Numbered from the stretch's first letter, positions 7,770 through 16,512 are shown. The stretch: 37,921 bases of DNA from Candidatus Hydrogenedentota bacterium (GCA_020849535.1 JADLGB010000015.1:1-37921), one strand, 5' to 3'. Translations and numbers: made by a program. The notes: a model not told the origin generated them from the letters alone.

Positions 7770-8404
7770 AGTCCCTCCTGACGCGGCACAGATCTCAACA
7801 GAACAGCAACACGCTGAACATAGCCTATGCATGGAGAAAGATAGGATCAAGTATCGAAGAACGCAAATAGAAGACTGATCGCGACCATTGTACATGCCCG
7901 ATACGTCTGAGGATGGGCGGCTCTGAATGTGACATCCACGAGCGAAGCGAGAGAATACCTCTCGCAAAGGCGCAAAGCCGCCACGTAAGACAGCGAGTGA
8001 AACCGCCACCGCTGTCGTGAGTGCAGAAAAACGCGGATTCCGCGGTCCTGGACACGGCGTACTGGGAATCGCCCAAAGACGTGACTGGTTCCAACAGGAT
8101 CGCTCACCCCCGGTTTTCAAACGTGGCACCAACAGACTTGACACTGGTCCCTTCCGCAATTTCGGAGAAGCATTGTTGCGGGACGGCATCACAAGAACCG
8201 CCAGCGGACTCCCTGACGATTGATGGCGTATAGGCGCCCCTGTGAAACGCAAATCCGTCCGGCGCACCGAAGCGGTCCGTTCTCGCTTTTGAACGACCCG
8301 TTGGCTTGAAGAAAACCTCCGCGAATGCTACCGTTTGCGCTGTGCAAGCTAACCAGGTGATTCGGGGGCGTATTGCGCCCGCTGAACAACGAAAGGGATG
8401 AACG
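7770..8404. other. Gene-free region of 635 bases with a small hairpin
   Basis: No ORF here has a start signal or recognisable product, although the phosphodiesterase frame happens to stay open to 8267. It holds a perfect 7-base inverted repeat (GCGAGAG at 7947-7953, CTCTCGC at 7959-7965). A CGCAAAGGCGCAAAG string, of a kind often scattered between genes in environmental genomes, follows it. A possible TTGAAG with a poor -10 lies near 8308. Promoters for both flanking genes must be here but are not clear. Confidence 0.5.
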
Positions 8405-8917
8405 ATGAAGATGAAGCTGTTGTTTCTGACGATGATTACCATCTGTGCGGCAAGCGTTGCGGTGCTGCCGAATCATCTCGCGGCCGCGCAGAAGGACAAG
8501 CCCGCCGGCCTCTCCACGCCGGACATCGATCTGGTCTCGGCCACGCGCGTGCTCGATGCCGCGCAGAAGAAGGCCGAGGAGATCAACTGCAAGATGGACA
8601 TCGCCGTGGTGGATGCCGGCGGCAACCTGAAGGCGTTCGCGCGCATGGACGGCGCATGGCTCGGCAGTGTCGATATCGCGATCAAGAAGGCGAAGACCTC
8701 GCGCTTCTTCGATATGCCCACCGGCGCCATTGGCGAACTCAGCCAGCCGGGCGGTCCTCTGTACAACATCGAGGTTTCCAACGGCGGGCTTATCACCTTC
8801 CCAGGCGGCGTCCCCCTAAAGAATGCGGCCGGTGAGGTCATCGGCGCGATTGGCGTATCCGGTTCGACGGTCGAAAACGATCACACCTGTGCAACGGCGG
8901 GCGCGGAAGCCCTGTAG
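8405..8917 (+). CDS. Exported GlcG/HbpS-like (DUF336) protein
   Basis: 170 residues. A signal peptide ([20 protein letters not shown], cleavage near residue 28) is followed by one GlcG/HbpS domain. Its marks are an [19 protein letters not shown] helix, the [18 protein letters not shown] strand-turn and a [20 protein letters not shown] closing block. Family members bind haem or act beside glycolate and diol enzymes, but the ligand is often unknown. An AAAGGGA ribosome site precedes the ATG. The isocitrate dehydrogenase gene starts 19 bases after the stop, so the two probably form one transcript, although one product is exported and the other is cytosolic. Confidence 0.85.
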   Translation: MKMKLLFLTMITICAASVAVLPNHLAAAQKDKPAGLSTPDIDLVSATRVLDAAQKKAEEINCKMDIAVVDAGGNLKAFARMDGAWLGSVDIAIKKAKTSRFFDMPTGAIGELSQPGGPLYNIEVSNGGLITFPGGVPLKNAAGEVIGAIGVSGSTVENDHTCATAGAEAL

Positions 8918-8936
8918 CCGCCAGAGTGGAGCAAGA

Positions 8937-9944
8937 ATGAAACACACGGTTTGTCTGGTCCCCGGCGATGGCATTGGGCCCGAAGTGGCGCACGCCGCCC
9001 AGCGCGTTATCGATGCGTCCGGCGTGGACATTGAGTGGATAACCCTGCCCGCCGGGGCGGCAGCCGTGGAAACCCACGGTGAAGTATTGCCCGAAGAGAC
9101 CGTGCGCGCCATCGAAGCGCACCGGGTCGCGTTGAAAGGGCCGGTGACCACACCGATTGGCGGCGGATTCACCAGCGTCAACGTGGGTCTGCGGAAACGG
9201 TTGAACCTGTACGCCGCCGTGCGCCCGGTGCGTTCCATGCCCGGCGTGAAGACCCGTTTCGACGACGTCGACCTGGTCGTCGTGCGCGAGAACACCGAAG
9301 GGCTCTACTCCGGTCTCGAGAACGAGATCACCGCGGGCGTGGTCCAAAGCCTCAAGATCGCCACGCGCACGGCCTGCGAGCGCATCGCGCGATACGCCTT
9401 CAATTATGCGCACGAGCGCGGGCGCAAGCGGGTGACGGTATTCCACAAGGCGAACATTCTCAAGAAATCAGACGGGCTGTTCCTCGCCTGCGCTCGCGAA
9501 GTCCACGAAGCCATCGCGCCGGATGTTGAATATGAGGAACTCATCATCGACAACGGATGCATGCAATTGGTACGCGATCCGACGCGTTTCGACATCGTCC
9601 TCATGGAGAATTTGTACGGCGATATTGTGAGCGATTTGTGCGCGGGACTCGTCGGGGGGTTGGGGGTGGTGCCGGGCGCCAATATCGGCGATGGGTGCGC
9701 GGTATTTGAGGCGGTCCATGGAAGCGCTCCGGACATCGCGGGCAAGAATCTCGCCAACCCGCTCGCCCTGATCATGAGTGGCGTGATGATGCTCAATCAC
9801 CTGCACGAACGCGAGGCGGCCTCGCGGATTCGCGAGGCCTACGACGCCGTGTTGCGCGAGGCGAACCCAAAGGAAATCACGCGCGATATTGGGGGCGCGG
9901 GCGGCACGGAGGACTTTGCCGAGGCGATCGTTCGCAGACTGTAG
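8937..9944 (+). CDS. Isocitrate dehydrogenase (isocitrate/isopropylmalate dehydrogenase family)
   Basis: 335 residues from the ATG at 8937; an open extension upstream overlaps the previous gene and is not used. The protein matches the short NAD-type isocitrate dehydrogenases (IDH3-like). It has LVPGDGIGPEV at the N terminus, the SVNVGLRKRLNLYAAVRP substrate loop with its arginines, and VVRENTEGLYSG. The catalytic-lysine segment is FHKANILKKSDGLF, the metal-binding aspartates sit in MENLYGDIVSDL, and HGSAPDIAGKNLANP binds cofactor. It should convert isocitrate to 2-oxoglutarate and CO2 in the TCA cycle. Homoisocitrate or isopropylmalate activity cannot be fully excluded, but the loop favours isocitrate. 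It converges with the next minus-strand gene. Confidence 0.88.
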   Translation: MKHTVCLVPGDGIGPEVAHAAQRVIDASGVDIEWITLPAGAAAVETHGEVLPEETVRAIEAHRVALKGPVTTPIGGGFTSVNVGLRKRLNLYAAVRPVRSMPGVKTRFDDVDLVVVRENTEGLYSGLENEITAGVVQSLKIATRTACERIARYAFNYAHERGRKRVTVFHKANILKKSDGLFLACAREVHEAIAPDVEYEELIIDNGCMQLVRDPTRFDIVLMENLYGDIVSDLCAGLVGGLGVVPGANIGDGCAVFEAVHGSAPDIAGKNLANPLALIMSGVMMLNHLHEREAASRIREAYDAVLREANPKEITRDIGGAGGTEDFAEAIVRRL

Positions 9945-9962
9945 AATCGTGGGGACCGCCGT

Positions 9963-10370
9963 CTATATGGGATCGCCAAAGAGCTGTTTACCCCGGCTGA
10001 CGCACTCCGGCCCGTGACAGCTTGCACTGTCCGTCATGACCCATGTCTTCCCATCGTGCGCGTATCCCAGTTCCATGCCACTGAATTGGTCGAGTCCGTC
10101 CGAATTGCGGTACTTGAGGTAGATCTCGACCTTGCCTGTCGCCGTGCCAAAGAGGACGTATTCGTGAGCCGTGGTCACTCGGGTCACTACGTTCGCTCCA
10201 GGGTAGGTCATGAAGCTATCGGTATATGTCCGGACTTGGCTCTGCGAGGTCGCTTCGAGGCTGCGCCGCAACCTCGCGTTTTCCGCCCCGCTGTACGCCC
10301 ACATGCCAGTCACGATCACCAACAATACGATTAGGAAGCCCTGCCGAGTGCGGAATTTGATAGATTTCAT
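9963..10370 (-). CDS. Small single-pass membrane protein, function unknown
   Basis: 135 residues from the ATG at 10370, which has a GAGGGAGAG ribosome site; the frame is open 34 codons further without a signal. A basic N terminus precedes one membrane helix (about 12-26). A soluble part of about 105 residues follows, probably periplasmic, with beta-like segments and a C-X4-C pair (SASCHGPECVS) near the end. I recognise no family. It lies downstream of the large GT-C-like gene on the same strand with 147 bases between, and converges on the isocitrate dehydrogenase gene. Confidence 0.7.
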   Translation of the reverse strand: MKSIKFRTRQGFLIVLLVIVTGMWAYSGAENARLRRSLEATSQSQVRTYTDSFMTYPGANVVTRVTTAHEYVLFGTATGKVEIYLKYRNSDGLDQFSGMELGYAHDGKTWVMTDSASCHGPECVSRGKQLFGDPI

Positions 10371-10517
10371 GCGAACTCTCCCTCTGATTCTACGGAGCGG
10401 AGTCCGCCATGACGCCTGCGCCATCGGAGGACGAGACCCCTCCCTGCACATCCTGTATTCAGCAGGCCCCACTTTTCAGGTCAGCGGATCGCTCAGCTTT
10501 CATGTGCTGGCGCTGGC

Positions 10518-12524
10518 CTATGGCGCACCGGGTTGCGAAACCAGGGAGCGGTAGTCCGGGCTGGCCTCGATGAGAGATGCCAGGGACACGGGTGCTCCCG
10601 GCGTGGGCAGCGACACGGGAACGTACGACTCGGTCTTGATATACCGCCCGACATTCTCCAGTTTGAATGGCACCTGAGCGGCTCCCAGGATGTTCATGGA
10701 CGGGCTATCCAACGGCTCATCGAACCGGAACTCTGCCGCTCGTGGGAAGCCCGAGTTGTCCACTTCCAGAACCCGCACGGTCATGCCGGCTAACCTCACC
10801 TCCTCGCCGGCCCGCATCGGATTTGCTGACCCGCGAAACACGCTGGTGCCAGGGTTTCCGATGAGATTGCGCTCCGCGCGAAGCACGAGTGTGTGCGCAT
10901 CGACAACTTCCACGGTGATGTCGCGTTTGCCGCTCGAGAGCACACGCAGATGCCCGGGGTAGGGAATCTGAAGCGAGGCGCGTATCAGCGAGAAGTGCCA
11001 GGGCATGAAATCGGTCGGGGCCTGAAGTACGACTACGGTCCTTCTGCGCACGTCCGGATCAAGGGGGATGGACGCGTACGCGCGTTCCATCTTCCGCGCC
11101 GCGATGCCGAGCATCATACTCGAACCCGGCATGGCGATGGGAGCGCCAATCAAATGAAACGCCACCCACAACAAGGCGAGCAGTCCCCCTGGCGCGCGCC
11201 ACGCGCGTGTAGATGGCATCCATTCGGCGTCCTTTGTTGAGAAAAGCAGCGCGATAACAAGAGCGGCCAACGCTCCCCCGATTACGGCCGCCTGCATCCA
11301 AAAGGAGAGCGTCGGTATCCCAATGGATATGGCCAAACCCGCGCATACGGTCAGGCACGCGAGAAATCCCAACCACTGCCGCGGCGTGGCCCAGGCCGAA
11401 AGATACCGTGCAACCAGCGGGGCAAAACCTATCCCCGCGATCAGCACTACCCTCGGCTGAGGTACCACCGCGGCCACGGGCAACAGGGCGAGCACGAGAC
11501 CCAGCAGCCAGAACCTGGAAGCGGCATCGTGTTTGAGCATGGGCCGGAGTATCCAACCCACTGCACCCAGCAGCACGCAGAACAGTAACACGATCAGGGG
11601 AAGCTGCGCGGCGTCGAACCGGTTCAGGAGCGGGGCGGGCCACATGAACGCGAGGTTGGTCAGCAGTATGGGGACGTGGGTTGCCAGCGCGCGTGCGAAG
11701 CCCACCGGATCGCCGCCGGGGTCCGTGTACCAGCTCGAGCCGGAGGACCCGTAACCGGCATGCCGGTAATACCCGTACCACCCCACAAAGACCACCGCAT
11801 ACGGCGCAAGCGACGCGGCACGCTGCCGCCACGCAGCCTTGTCTATGAAGAGGGTGTAGGCGAGAAGATAGCCGCCCACCGCAACAACCGCTTCCGCGCA
11901 CAGGAATCCAAACGCCAGCAATACGGGCCCCAGCACCGCGCCCGGCTTCCAGCCCTCGCGGCGCCATGCATCGTGGACGATCAGCACCAGCATCACACAC
12001 CCTGCGGCCATGAGCATATTGCGATTCGAGAGCCATCCCACGGCCTGGCCGTTGTTCTCATCAACGGTGAACACCAGGGCCGCGAAGACGGCCACCCATG
12101 GTGGTGCCAGGAAACGGCTGTACAACGCTACCGCGAGCGCGCAGACCAACGCATACAGCAACATATTTTCGGCGTGCATCCGTTTCGCGTTGTCCCCCCA
12201 GATGCGAAAGTCCGCATAGTGGCTGAGGGATGCGAGCGGCCGCCAGAAGGCCAGACGCGCTTGGGGCACCGACCACCAGGGGAACACGCCGCGATCCATC
12301 AGGGCCCGATTGGCGTCTTCATTGCCGTCAGAGAAGACGAAGGTGGCTAATGTGGGCCGGGCGTACTCAGGGATTTCCTCAAAGCCTGAGAACACGGCGC
12401 GCATGAAGTGGTCGTCCGTCGCGAACCCGCTATTCAGCGACCGCATGGTGAGTGCGCAGGCCACGCACGCCATGAGCACGGCGCTGCCGGACAGCAGGGT
12501 GCGTCTTCTCACATTTCCCTCCAC
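10518..12524 (-). CDS. Large multi-pass membrane protein, probable GT-C-type glycosyltransferase
   Basis: 668 residues. After an N-terminal membrane helix the first outer loop carries SGFATDDHFM, an acidic pair like that of GT-C transferases that use lipid-linked sugars. The segment FWRPLASLSHYADFRIWG with a following HAENMLLYALVCALAVALY helix has the pattern of membrane O-glycosyltransferases (RPL...LS...D..LWG...H..N). About ten further hydrophobic helices follow. The last 170 or so residues (from roughly 500) form a soluble beta-rich domain, probably periplasmic. No donor or acceptor can be named and no partner genes are adjacent. It is the next minus-strand gene after HU, separated by the HU terminator. 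Confidence 0.6.
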   Translation of the reverse strand: MEGNVRRRTLLSGSAVLMACVACALTMRSLNSGFATDDHFMRAVFSGFEEIPEYARPTLATFVFSDGNEDANRALMDRGVFPWWSVPQARLAFWRPLASLSHYADFRIWGDNAKRMHAENMLLYALVCALAVALYSRFLAPPWVAVFAALVFTVDENNGQAVGWLSNRNMLMAAGCVMLVLIVHDAWRREGWKPGAVLGPVLLAFGFLCAEAVVAVGGYLLAYTLFIDKAAWRQRAASLAPYAVVFVGWYGYYRHAGYGSSGSSWYTDPGGDPVGFARALATHVPILLTNLAFMWPAPLLNRFDAAQLPLIVLLFCVLLGAVGWILRPMLKHDAASRFWLLGLVLALLPVAAVVPQPRVVLIAGIGFAPLVARYLSAWATPRQWLGFLACLTVCAGLAISIGIPTLSFWMQAAVIGGALAALVIALLFSTKDAEWMPSTRAWRAPGGLLALLWVAFHLIGAPIAMPGSSMMLGIAARKMERAYASIPLDPDVRRRTVVVLQAPTDFMPWHFSLIRASLQIPYPGHLRVLSSGKRDITVEVVDAHTLVLRAERNLIGNPGTSVFRGSANPMRAGEEVRLAGMTVRVLEVDNSGFPRAAEFRFDEPLDSPSMNILGAAQVPFKLENVGRYIKTESYVPVSLPTPGAPVSLASLIEASPDYRSLVSQPGAP

Positions 12525-12559
12525 GGGCGGTTCTTCGGGCGAATCTCAAGTGGCCGAAA

Positions 12560-12597
12560 CAAGGAAGCGGCCCGGCGCGTTGGCCCGGGCCGCTTCC
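12560..12597 (-). terminator. Rho-independent terminator of the HU gene
   Basis: The arms 12563-12575 and 12585-12597 pair perfectly over 13 bases (GGAAGCGGCCCGG) around a 9-base loop. On the minus strand they are followed by TTGTTTC. It lies just after the HU stop. Confidence 0.85.
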
Positions 12598-12622
12598 CAA
12601 ATACCTTCGTGCTCCGCCGTCG

Positions 12623-12916
12623 TTACTTCGCCGGAGAGATCGCGTCCTTCGCGGCCTTTGCGATGCGGAACTTCAACACGCGCTTCGCCGGAATCTTGAT
12701 GGTGGCGCCGGTCATCGGGTTGCGGCCGGTACGGGCCTTGCGCTGCACAACAACCAGCTTGCCCAATCCCGGGAACGTGAAACCAGCCTTGGCTTCCTTG
12801 TACGCAAGCGCGGTCAACTCGGCAAGGACGTTACCGACGTCTTTCTTGCTGAGACCAGTCTTGTCCGCCAACGCCCCCACGATCTGCGCCTTCGTCATTG
12901 CCTTCTTTGCTGCCAT
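12623..12916 (-). CDS. HU/IHF-family nucleoid DNA-binding protein
   Basis: 97 residues, normal length. The helical N terminus (MTKAQIVGALADKTGLSKKD) is followed by the beta arms with GFTFPGLGKLVVVQRKARTG and the tip motif RNPMTGATIKIPAK. The final helix is VLKFRIAKAAKDAI. The protein should form dimers that bend DNA and compact the nucleoid. An AGGAGG site precedes the ATG and a strong promoter candidate lies at 13050-13078. With a clear terminator behind it, this is a monocistronic unit. HU and IHF subunits cannot be separated with certainty, so no symbol is given. Confidence 0.95.
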   Translation of the reverse strand: MAAKKAMTKAQIVGALADKTGLSKKDVGNVLAELTALAYKEAKAGFTFPGLGKLVVVQRKARTGRNPMTGATIKIPAKRVLKFRIAKAAKDAISPAK

Positions 12917-13049
12917 GGTATGCCTCCTCGCTTGGTCTATCCCAGAGCTTCACCTCACGATTACCTCCGCACCTCAGGTCGCGCAAGAGGCGCGCCTGCT
13001 CGAATCCAAGTGTCCTAGGTGGCTGGGACTCCCCACCCGACTCGCGCTC

Positions 13050-13078
13050 TGTTTACAAACTAAAGAAGCTTTTGTCAA
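13050..13078 (-). promoter_or_regulatory. Putative promoter of the HU gene
   Basis: On the minus strand a perfect TTGACA (13073-13078), a 17-base spacer and TAAACA (13050-13055, a weak -10). An A/T-rich stretch around 13056-13090 is unusual for this window. Confidence 0.5.
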
Positions 13079-13209
13079 GCCCTATTTTTGGGCATGAAAT
13101 GAATCGCGTCTCAGGAAAGCCCCGGTTTTACGGCCCCGCAGACTCGACGCCCCGCGCGACTCCCCAAAAATCCCCGCAAATAGGCGTTTTGCCGCAACTT
13201 AGCATCCTG

Positions 13210-13238
13210 TTGCGTGAGCCCACCGCGGTCGCTATAGT
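13210..13238 (+). promoter_or_regulatory. Putative promoter of the phosphoesterase-like gene
   Basis: TTGCGT (13210-13215), a 17-base spacer and TATAGT (13233-13238, five of six). The leader to the GTG at 13306 would be about 60 bases. Confidence 0.45.
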
Positions 13239-13305
13239 GAGCGTTCGGGACGCAACTTCGCGATCCTTCTGGCTGCCTGGAAACCCGATGAGGAGGCATT
13301 TCGTT

Positions 13306-14022
13306 GTGCTGATGGCCGCGTTTGGAGGTGTCCGTGGCAATCTGCCCGCGCTTGACGCGGTTCTCGCCGCCATCGATAACGCCGGAATTCATACCATCGC
13401 GAATGCCGGTGACAGCGTCCTCGGCTATCCTTGGCCCAACGAGGTGCTCGTCAGGCTTCAGTCCCGCCGGATGCACAGCGTCCAGGGGGAGTTGGACCGG
13501 CTCGTCGTGCGGGCCCGGCGCAAAGCGGACAGCCTTCGCGAGCGTATTGACCCGGTCCTCATGGACGCGGCGACCTGGACCCATCGCGTTACGCTGAGCA
13601 GCAATCTCGAATTCTTGGGCACGCTACCCCGGCGGATAGTCTATTCCGTGGAGGGGTTGTCCGTGTGCCTTTGCCACGGAAGCCCTTGCAGTCAATCCGA
13701 GCGCTTGGGTCCCGGCGATGATGACTCCCGTTTTCGCCGCCAGCGGGAGTATGCAAATGTCCACGTGGTGATCATGGGCGGCGGATCCGAACCATTTTCC
13801 CGAATTGTGGACGGCACCCTCTTCGTCAACCCAGGAATAGCAGGTAGGGGAGAAGGGAACGTATCCACCGCATGCTATGCGGTGATCAGCACCGAAACTT
13901 CACCGTGGTCGGCGGAGTTTCACCACATCCCCTACGAGACGGACTCGCTGAAGGAGCAACTCGCCTCGCGTGGCCTGGACAGGCCCTGGTCTCTGCCAGA
14001 CGACGTGCCGCCGGCGGACTAG
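13306..14022 (+). CDS. Degenerate YfcE-like metallophosphoesterase, probably inactive
   Basis: 238 residues from a GTG at 13306, nine bases after AGGAGG; an in-frame ATG at 13288 includes that site and is less likely. The fold pattern of small calcineurin-like phosphoesterases is obvious: RGNLPALDAVLAAID, NAGDSVLGYPWPNEV, LCHGSP and LFVNPGIAGRGEGNVSTACYAV. Most metal ligands are gone. The opening D-x-H-G-N is G-V-R-G-N (8-12), the G-N-H-D box is G-E-L-D (61-64), and the closing G-H-T-H is G-G-G-S (158-161). The Asp of the GD box (36) and the His of HGSP (124) remain. It may serve as a binding or regulatory pseudo-enzyme. The frame is intact, so it is not an ordinary pseudogene. Its stop overlaps that of the convergent HAD gene. 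Confidence 0.8.
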   Translation: MLMAAFGGVRGNLPALDAVLAAIDNAGIHTIANAGDSVLGYPWPNEVLVRLQSRRMHSVQGELDRLVVRARRKADSLRERIDPVLMDAATWTHRVTLSSNLEFLGTLPRRIVYSVEGLSVCLCHGSPCSQSERLGPGDDDSRFRRQREYANVHVVIMGGGSEPFSRIVDGTLFVNPGIAGRGEGNVSTACYAVISTETSPWSAEFHHIPYETDSLKEQLASRGLDRPWSLPDDVPPAD

Positions 14023-14732
14023 CGGAGCGACGGCAGGACTTCTACGAATTCGGTCCAATCTGCGAACACATAATCGGCACTCGTCGTTTCGCGGTACTTG
14101 GCGTTGTCACCGGCGAATAGCGCGGTCTTCGCACCCACCCCCTTCGCTCCGGCAATGTCGGTCATTTCCAAATCACCGATGTGCAGCAGCTCGTGCGGTG
14201 CCACGCGCAAGTGCCGCGCCGCCGTCTCAAACATCGCGGCTTGAGGTTTGGCCACGCCTACTTCATCGGAGAAGGCGAGCGCCCCGAAATACTTCGTGAA
14301 CCCCTGCTGATCCAGCAGCACACGCAACGAACGCCCCGGACTGATACCCGAATCGGATACCACGCCGAGCGGAAATGAGCGTGACGCAACTTCCACCGCG
14401 TCGAGTGCGCCGGGAATGGGCGTGGGGGGGTCGTACAGGATCGCCTCCGCGAAGACCTTGGTCAGTTCGTGACGTTTATGGCCGCCGAGGGTTACATCCA
14501 GCATTTGGGCTGCCATGTCAACGGCATCCGCGGGTCCCAGCGTCCGTTTCTCGGTGATGTGATGCAGCAGGAAGTCATGCTCTGCACGGCGCAGGGCATC
14601 CTCGGCGCGATCGGGGCTCACACCGGCCGCTTCGCTCAGCGCGTCGATCCGGATACGGCGTCTTCGGGCCGGATCGCCCACATCACGAAACAGGGTTCGC
14701 CAGAAGTCAAACGTGATTGCTCGAATTGCCAT
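14019..14732 (-). CDS. HAD-superfamily hydrolase-like protein
   Basis: 237 residues from the ATG at 14732, two bases after the stop of the acyltransferase gene. Motif I is ITFDFWRTLF: the nucleophile Asp is present, but the second Asp of the usual DxD is Trp, a variant seen in a branch of this family. Motif II is GVVSDSG, motif III is the Lys of GVAKPQAAMF, and motif IV is HIGDLEMTDIAGAKGVGAKT. A helical cap lies between motifs I and II. Loss of the second Asp argues against a standard phosphatase mechanism; the substrate is unknown. It is the last gene of a four-gene minus-strand operon. Confidence 0.85.
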   Translation of the reverse strand: MAIRAITFDFWRTLFRDVGDPARRRRIRIDALSEAAGVSPDRAEDALRRAEHDFLLHHITEKRTLGPADAVDMAAQMLDVTLGGHKRHELTKVFAEAILYDPPTPIPGALDAVEVASRSFPLGVVSDSGISPGRSLRVLLDQQGFTKYFGALAFSDEVGVAKPQAAMFETAARHLRVAPHELLHIGDLEMTDIAGAKGVGAKTALFAGDNAKYRETTSADYVFADWTEFVEVLPSLR

Positions 14733-14734
14733 GG

Positions 14735-15331
14735 TCAATACTCGCGCCGATCTTCCTTGATTCCCTGCTCCTGCAGCAGTCGCTGGGCAAGCTTCTCCAA
14801 CTCTTCCGGCAGGTCCATCGTCCTGTGGCGCAAGAAACGCGCCGGAGCCCCCACCCATACCTCAAATGGCGGAACGTCCCTCGTTACCACGCTGCCCACC
14901 CCGATCACCGCGCCTTTGCCGACGCGCACACCTTTGGAGACATACGCACCGCTGCCGATCCACGCGCTTTCCTCGATGATGACAGGTTTGTAGTAATTGG
15001 GCGTGTACCGCCAGTTTGCCTCCGTACCGTAGATGAGGTGCGTGCCGTCGCGAATGATGCAGTACTCCGCCAACCCGACTTGATCGTGAATCTCCACCAG
15101 CTCCCCGGCCTCGATGATCACGTTCCAGCTCAACAGGCAACGGTCGCCAATGACGATCTTCGCTTCGGGCCGTGCCCGAAGCTTCACCGCTTCGCGGACC
15201 CGGCAGAAATCGCCCAGTTCGACGTGGCCTTCCAGCTCCAGATCACGCCCCAGAAACCGGCAACCCTTGCCCAACTTCGCAAACTTGCGGGAATGCACCC
15301 AATTGCGCCACGTGCGCGTAAACGCATCCAT
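14735..15331 (-). CDS. Hexapeptide-repeat (left-handed beta-helix) acyltransferase
   Basis: 198 residues from the ATG at 15331, preceded by AAGGGAGA; the frame is open to 15469 but would overlap the previous gene. Isoleucine-patch repeats run from about residue 25 to 175 (KIVIGDRCLLSWNVIIEAG, then PVIIEESAWIGSGAYVSKGV and GKGAVIGVGSVVTRDVPPF). The family ending WVGAPARFLR follows. A His in IRDGTHLIYG sits where related O-acetyltransferases place the catalytic His. It probably moves an acetyl or similar group from CoA to a sugar or lipid-linked acceptor. Two membrane-protein genes precede it and a HAD gene follows with a two-base gap. Confidence 0.88.
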   Translation of the reverse strand: MDAFTRTWRNWVHSRKFAKLGKGCRFLGRDLELEGHVELGDFCRVREAVKLRARPEAKIVIGDRCLLSWNVIIEAGELVEIHDQVGLAEYCIIRDGTHLIYGTEANWRYTPNYYKPVIIEESAWIGSGAYVSKGVRVGKGAVIGVGSVVTRDVPPFEVWVGAPARFLRHRTMDLPEELEKLAQRLLQEQGIKEDRREY

Positions 15332-15441
15332 ACCGAACAGCTTCTCCCTTGGTAGATAGTCGCACGTAGTGTACCGAAGAATCGTCCGAGAGTGAAACTC
15401 GCGCGCGGCTGTCACGCCGGCGGCGGAGTGAATGGCTCCAC

Positions 15442-15831
15442 TCACGTGCTTCGCTTGGCTCCTCGCCAATCGCGGATATTCAACGTGATCGACGCGATCA
15501 GTGCGGCCACGAAGAAGATAACAGCCGCCGCGTCGACGACCGTGGTGTTCACATCGAGTCCGGTCGCCCTGTCGGTCCAGTACTTGAGGTACGATGAAGG
15601 TAGGTCATCTTCACCCAGGCGCTCGCGTACCTGCCAATGCCACTCGGTTAGGGGACAATACCCAATCCCGTACCACAAGCCGAGCCCGAACCACGAGGCC
15701 GCAGTCAGCATCAGCGTGAAGAGGTTCAGCTTTCTGAACCGCCGCCAGGTCCAGCCCGTCAAGTTAAACGCAATCAGACTCGTGTGTGCCAGAATGCATG
15801 CGATGTCCAATGCTTGATAGAAGGCACGCAT
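15442..15831 (-). CDS. DUF2784-family membrane protein
   Basis: 129 residues with three or four hydrophobic segments: an N-terminal helix, LNLFTLMLTAASWFGLGLWY, and a C-terminal AAAVIFFVAALIASITLNI. The family mark is GYCPLTEWHWQVRERLGEDD followed by PSSYLKYWTDR. The biochemical function of this family is unknown. It starts 15 bases after the stop of the preceding membrane-protein gene, which indicates one transcript. The ribosome site is weak (GAGAG). Confidence 0.85.
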   Translation of the reverse strand: MRAFYQALDIACILAHTSLIAFNLTGWTWRRFRKLNLFTLMLTAASWFGLGLWYGIGYCPLTEWHWQVRERLGEDDLPSSYLKYWTDRATGLDVNTTVVDAAAVIFFVAALIASITLNIRDWRGAKRST

Positions 15832-15846
15832 ATCATGCTCTCAGCG

Positions 15847-16512
15847 CTATTCAAACCAGAGGCGCAAGGGAAGCGCGGCCACGGATGCCAAAACGGCCGC
15901 CACAATCACAAGGACTATCATCGACACGGGAAAATGCATGAACGCCTTCGCTCTCGGGATGCGAAAGATCCTGGAGTACACCCTAATATGCAGCACCAGG
16001 CCTATCGTGCCCAGTCCCGCATACATGGGCGACAGCCAGGTCCATGGTGTCACGAACCCCCTGCGCAAGGCCACGGCCAGCATGCGGTCCGCGTGAAACC
16101 CGCCATCCATCAGCCCTGCAATCCACGCCATCCAGGGCCCGGGCAGGGCCAGCGGCAATGCCGCCAGACCGAACAGGACAAACACCGTCGCGAAGGGAGG
16201 CTGGGCTAAACCCATCCATCGGGCGCATCGCCTCAGGCACTCCACCCACAACGCCGCCGCCGCAGGGAACACCAGCATCCAATGGAGAGCCTGCCATTCC
16301 GTGTCCACGTTCAGCACGGAGAAGTAATACAAGACCAGCGCCGCGCAGGTTTCCGGCAATGGCATGGGCCAACCGGCCCGCCCGTAGTAGGTGAAGGTGT
16401 AGTACCAGCCGAGGCTGAATCCGATCCCCAGCCAAATCGCGGTGCCCACCGTCAGGTAGAGCCCGAGGCGCGAAGGGGAGTGATCACTCCATGGTTTGTC
16501 CATGGGGACCAT
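15847..16512 (-). CDS. Multi-pass membrane protein, function unknown
   Basis: About 221 residues if it starts at the ATG at 16512; an ATG at 16503 is equally possible, and neither has a clear Shine-Dalgarno. The longer frame to 16593 would begin inside the terminator of the preceding gene, so I reject it. Six or so hydrophobic helices alternate with short charged loops. The sequence is rich in Trp and Ala, and no family is recognised. It heads the operon that continues with DUF2784, the acyltransferase and HAD proteins. Confidence 0.7.
   Translation of the reverse strand: MVPMDKPWSDHSPSRLGLYLTVGTAIWLGIGFSLGWYYTFTYYGRAGWPMPLPETCAALVLYYFSVLNVDTEWQALHWMLVFPAAAALWVECLRRCARWMGLAQPPFATVFVLFGLAALPLALPGPWMAWIAGLMDGGFHADRMLAVALRRGFVTPWTWLSPMYAGLGTIGLVLHIRVYSRIFRIPRAKAFMHFPVSMIVLVIVAAVLASVAALPLRLWFE

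Larger units (their letters stand above)
12917..13305. promoter_or_regulatory. Divergent promoter region between HU and the phosphoesterase-like gene
   Basis: 389 bases without a gene. It holds the leftward HU promoter (13050-13078) and the rightward promoter (13210-13238). The HU leader of about 125 bases has no recognisable riboswitch. Confidence 0.6.

Noticed and set aside
7770..8267. N-terminal extension of the phosphodiesterase gene to 8267
   Set aside because: No ribosome site; the GTG at 7769 has AGGAGG and puts the signal peptide at the N terminus.
14690..14732. HAD protein with Trp in place of the second motif I Asp as a broken enzyme
   Set aside because: D-F-W-x-T-L occurs in a recognised branch of the superfamily and the other motifs are intact, so I do not call it a pseudogene.
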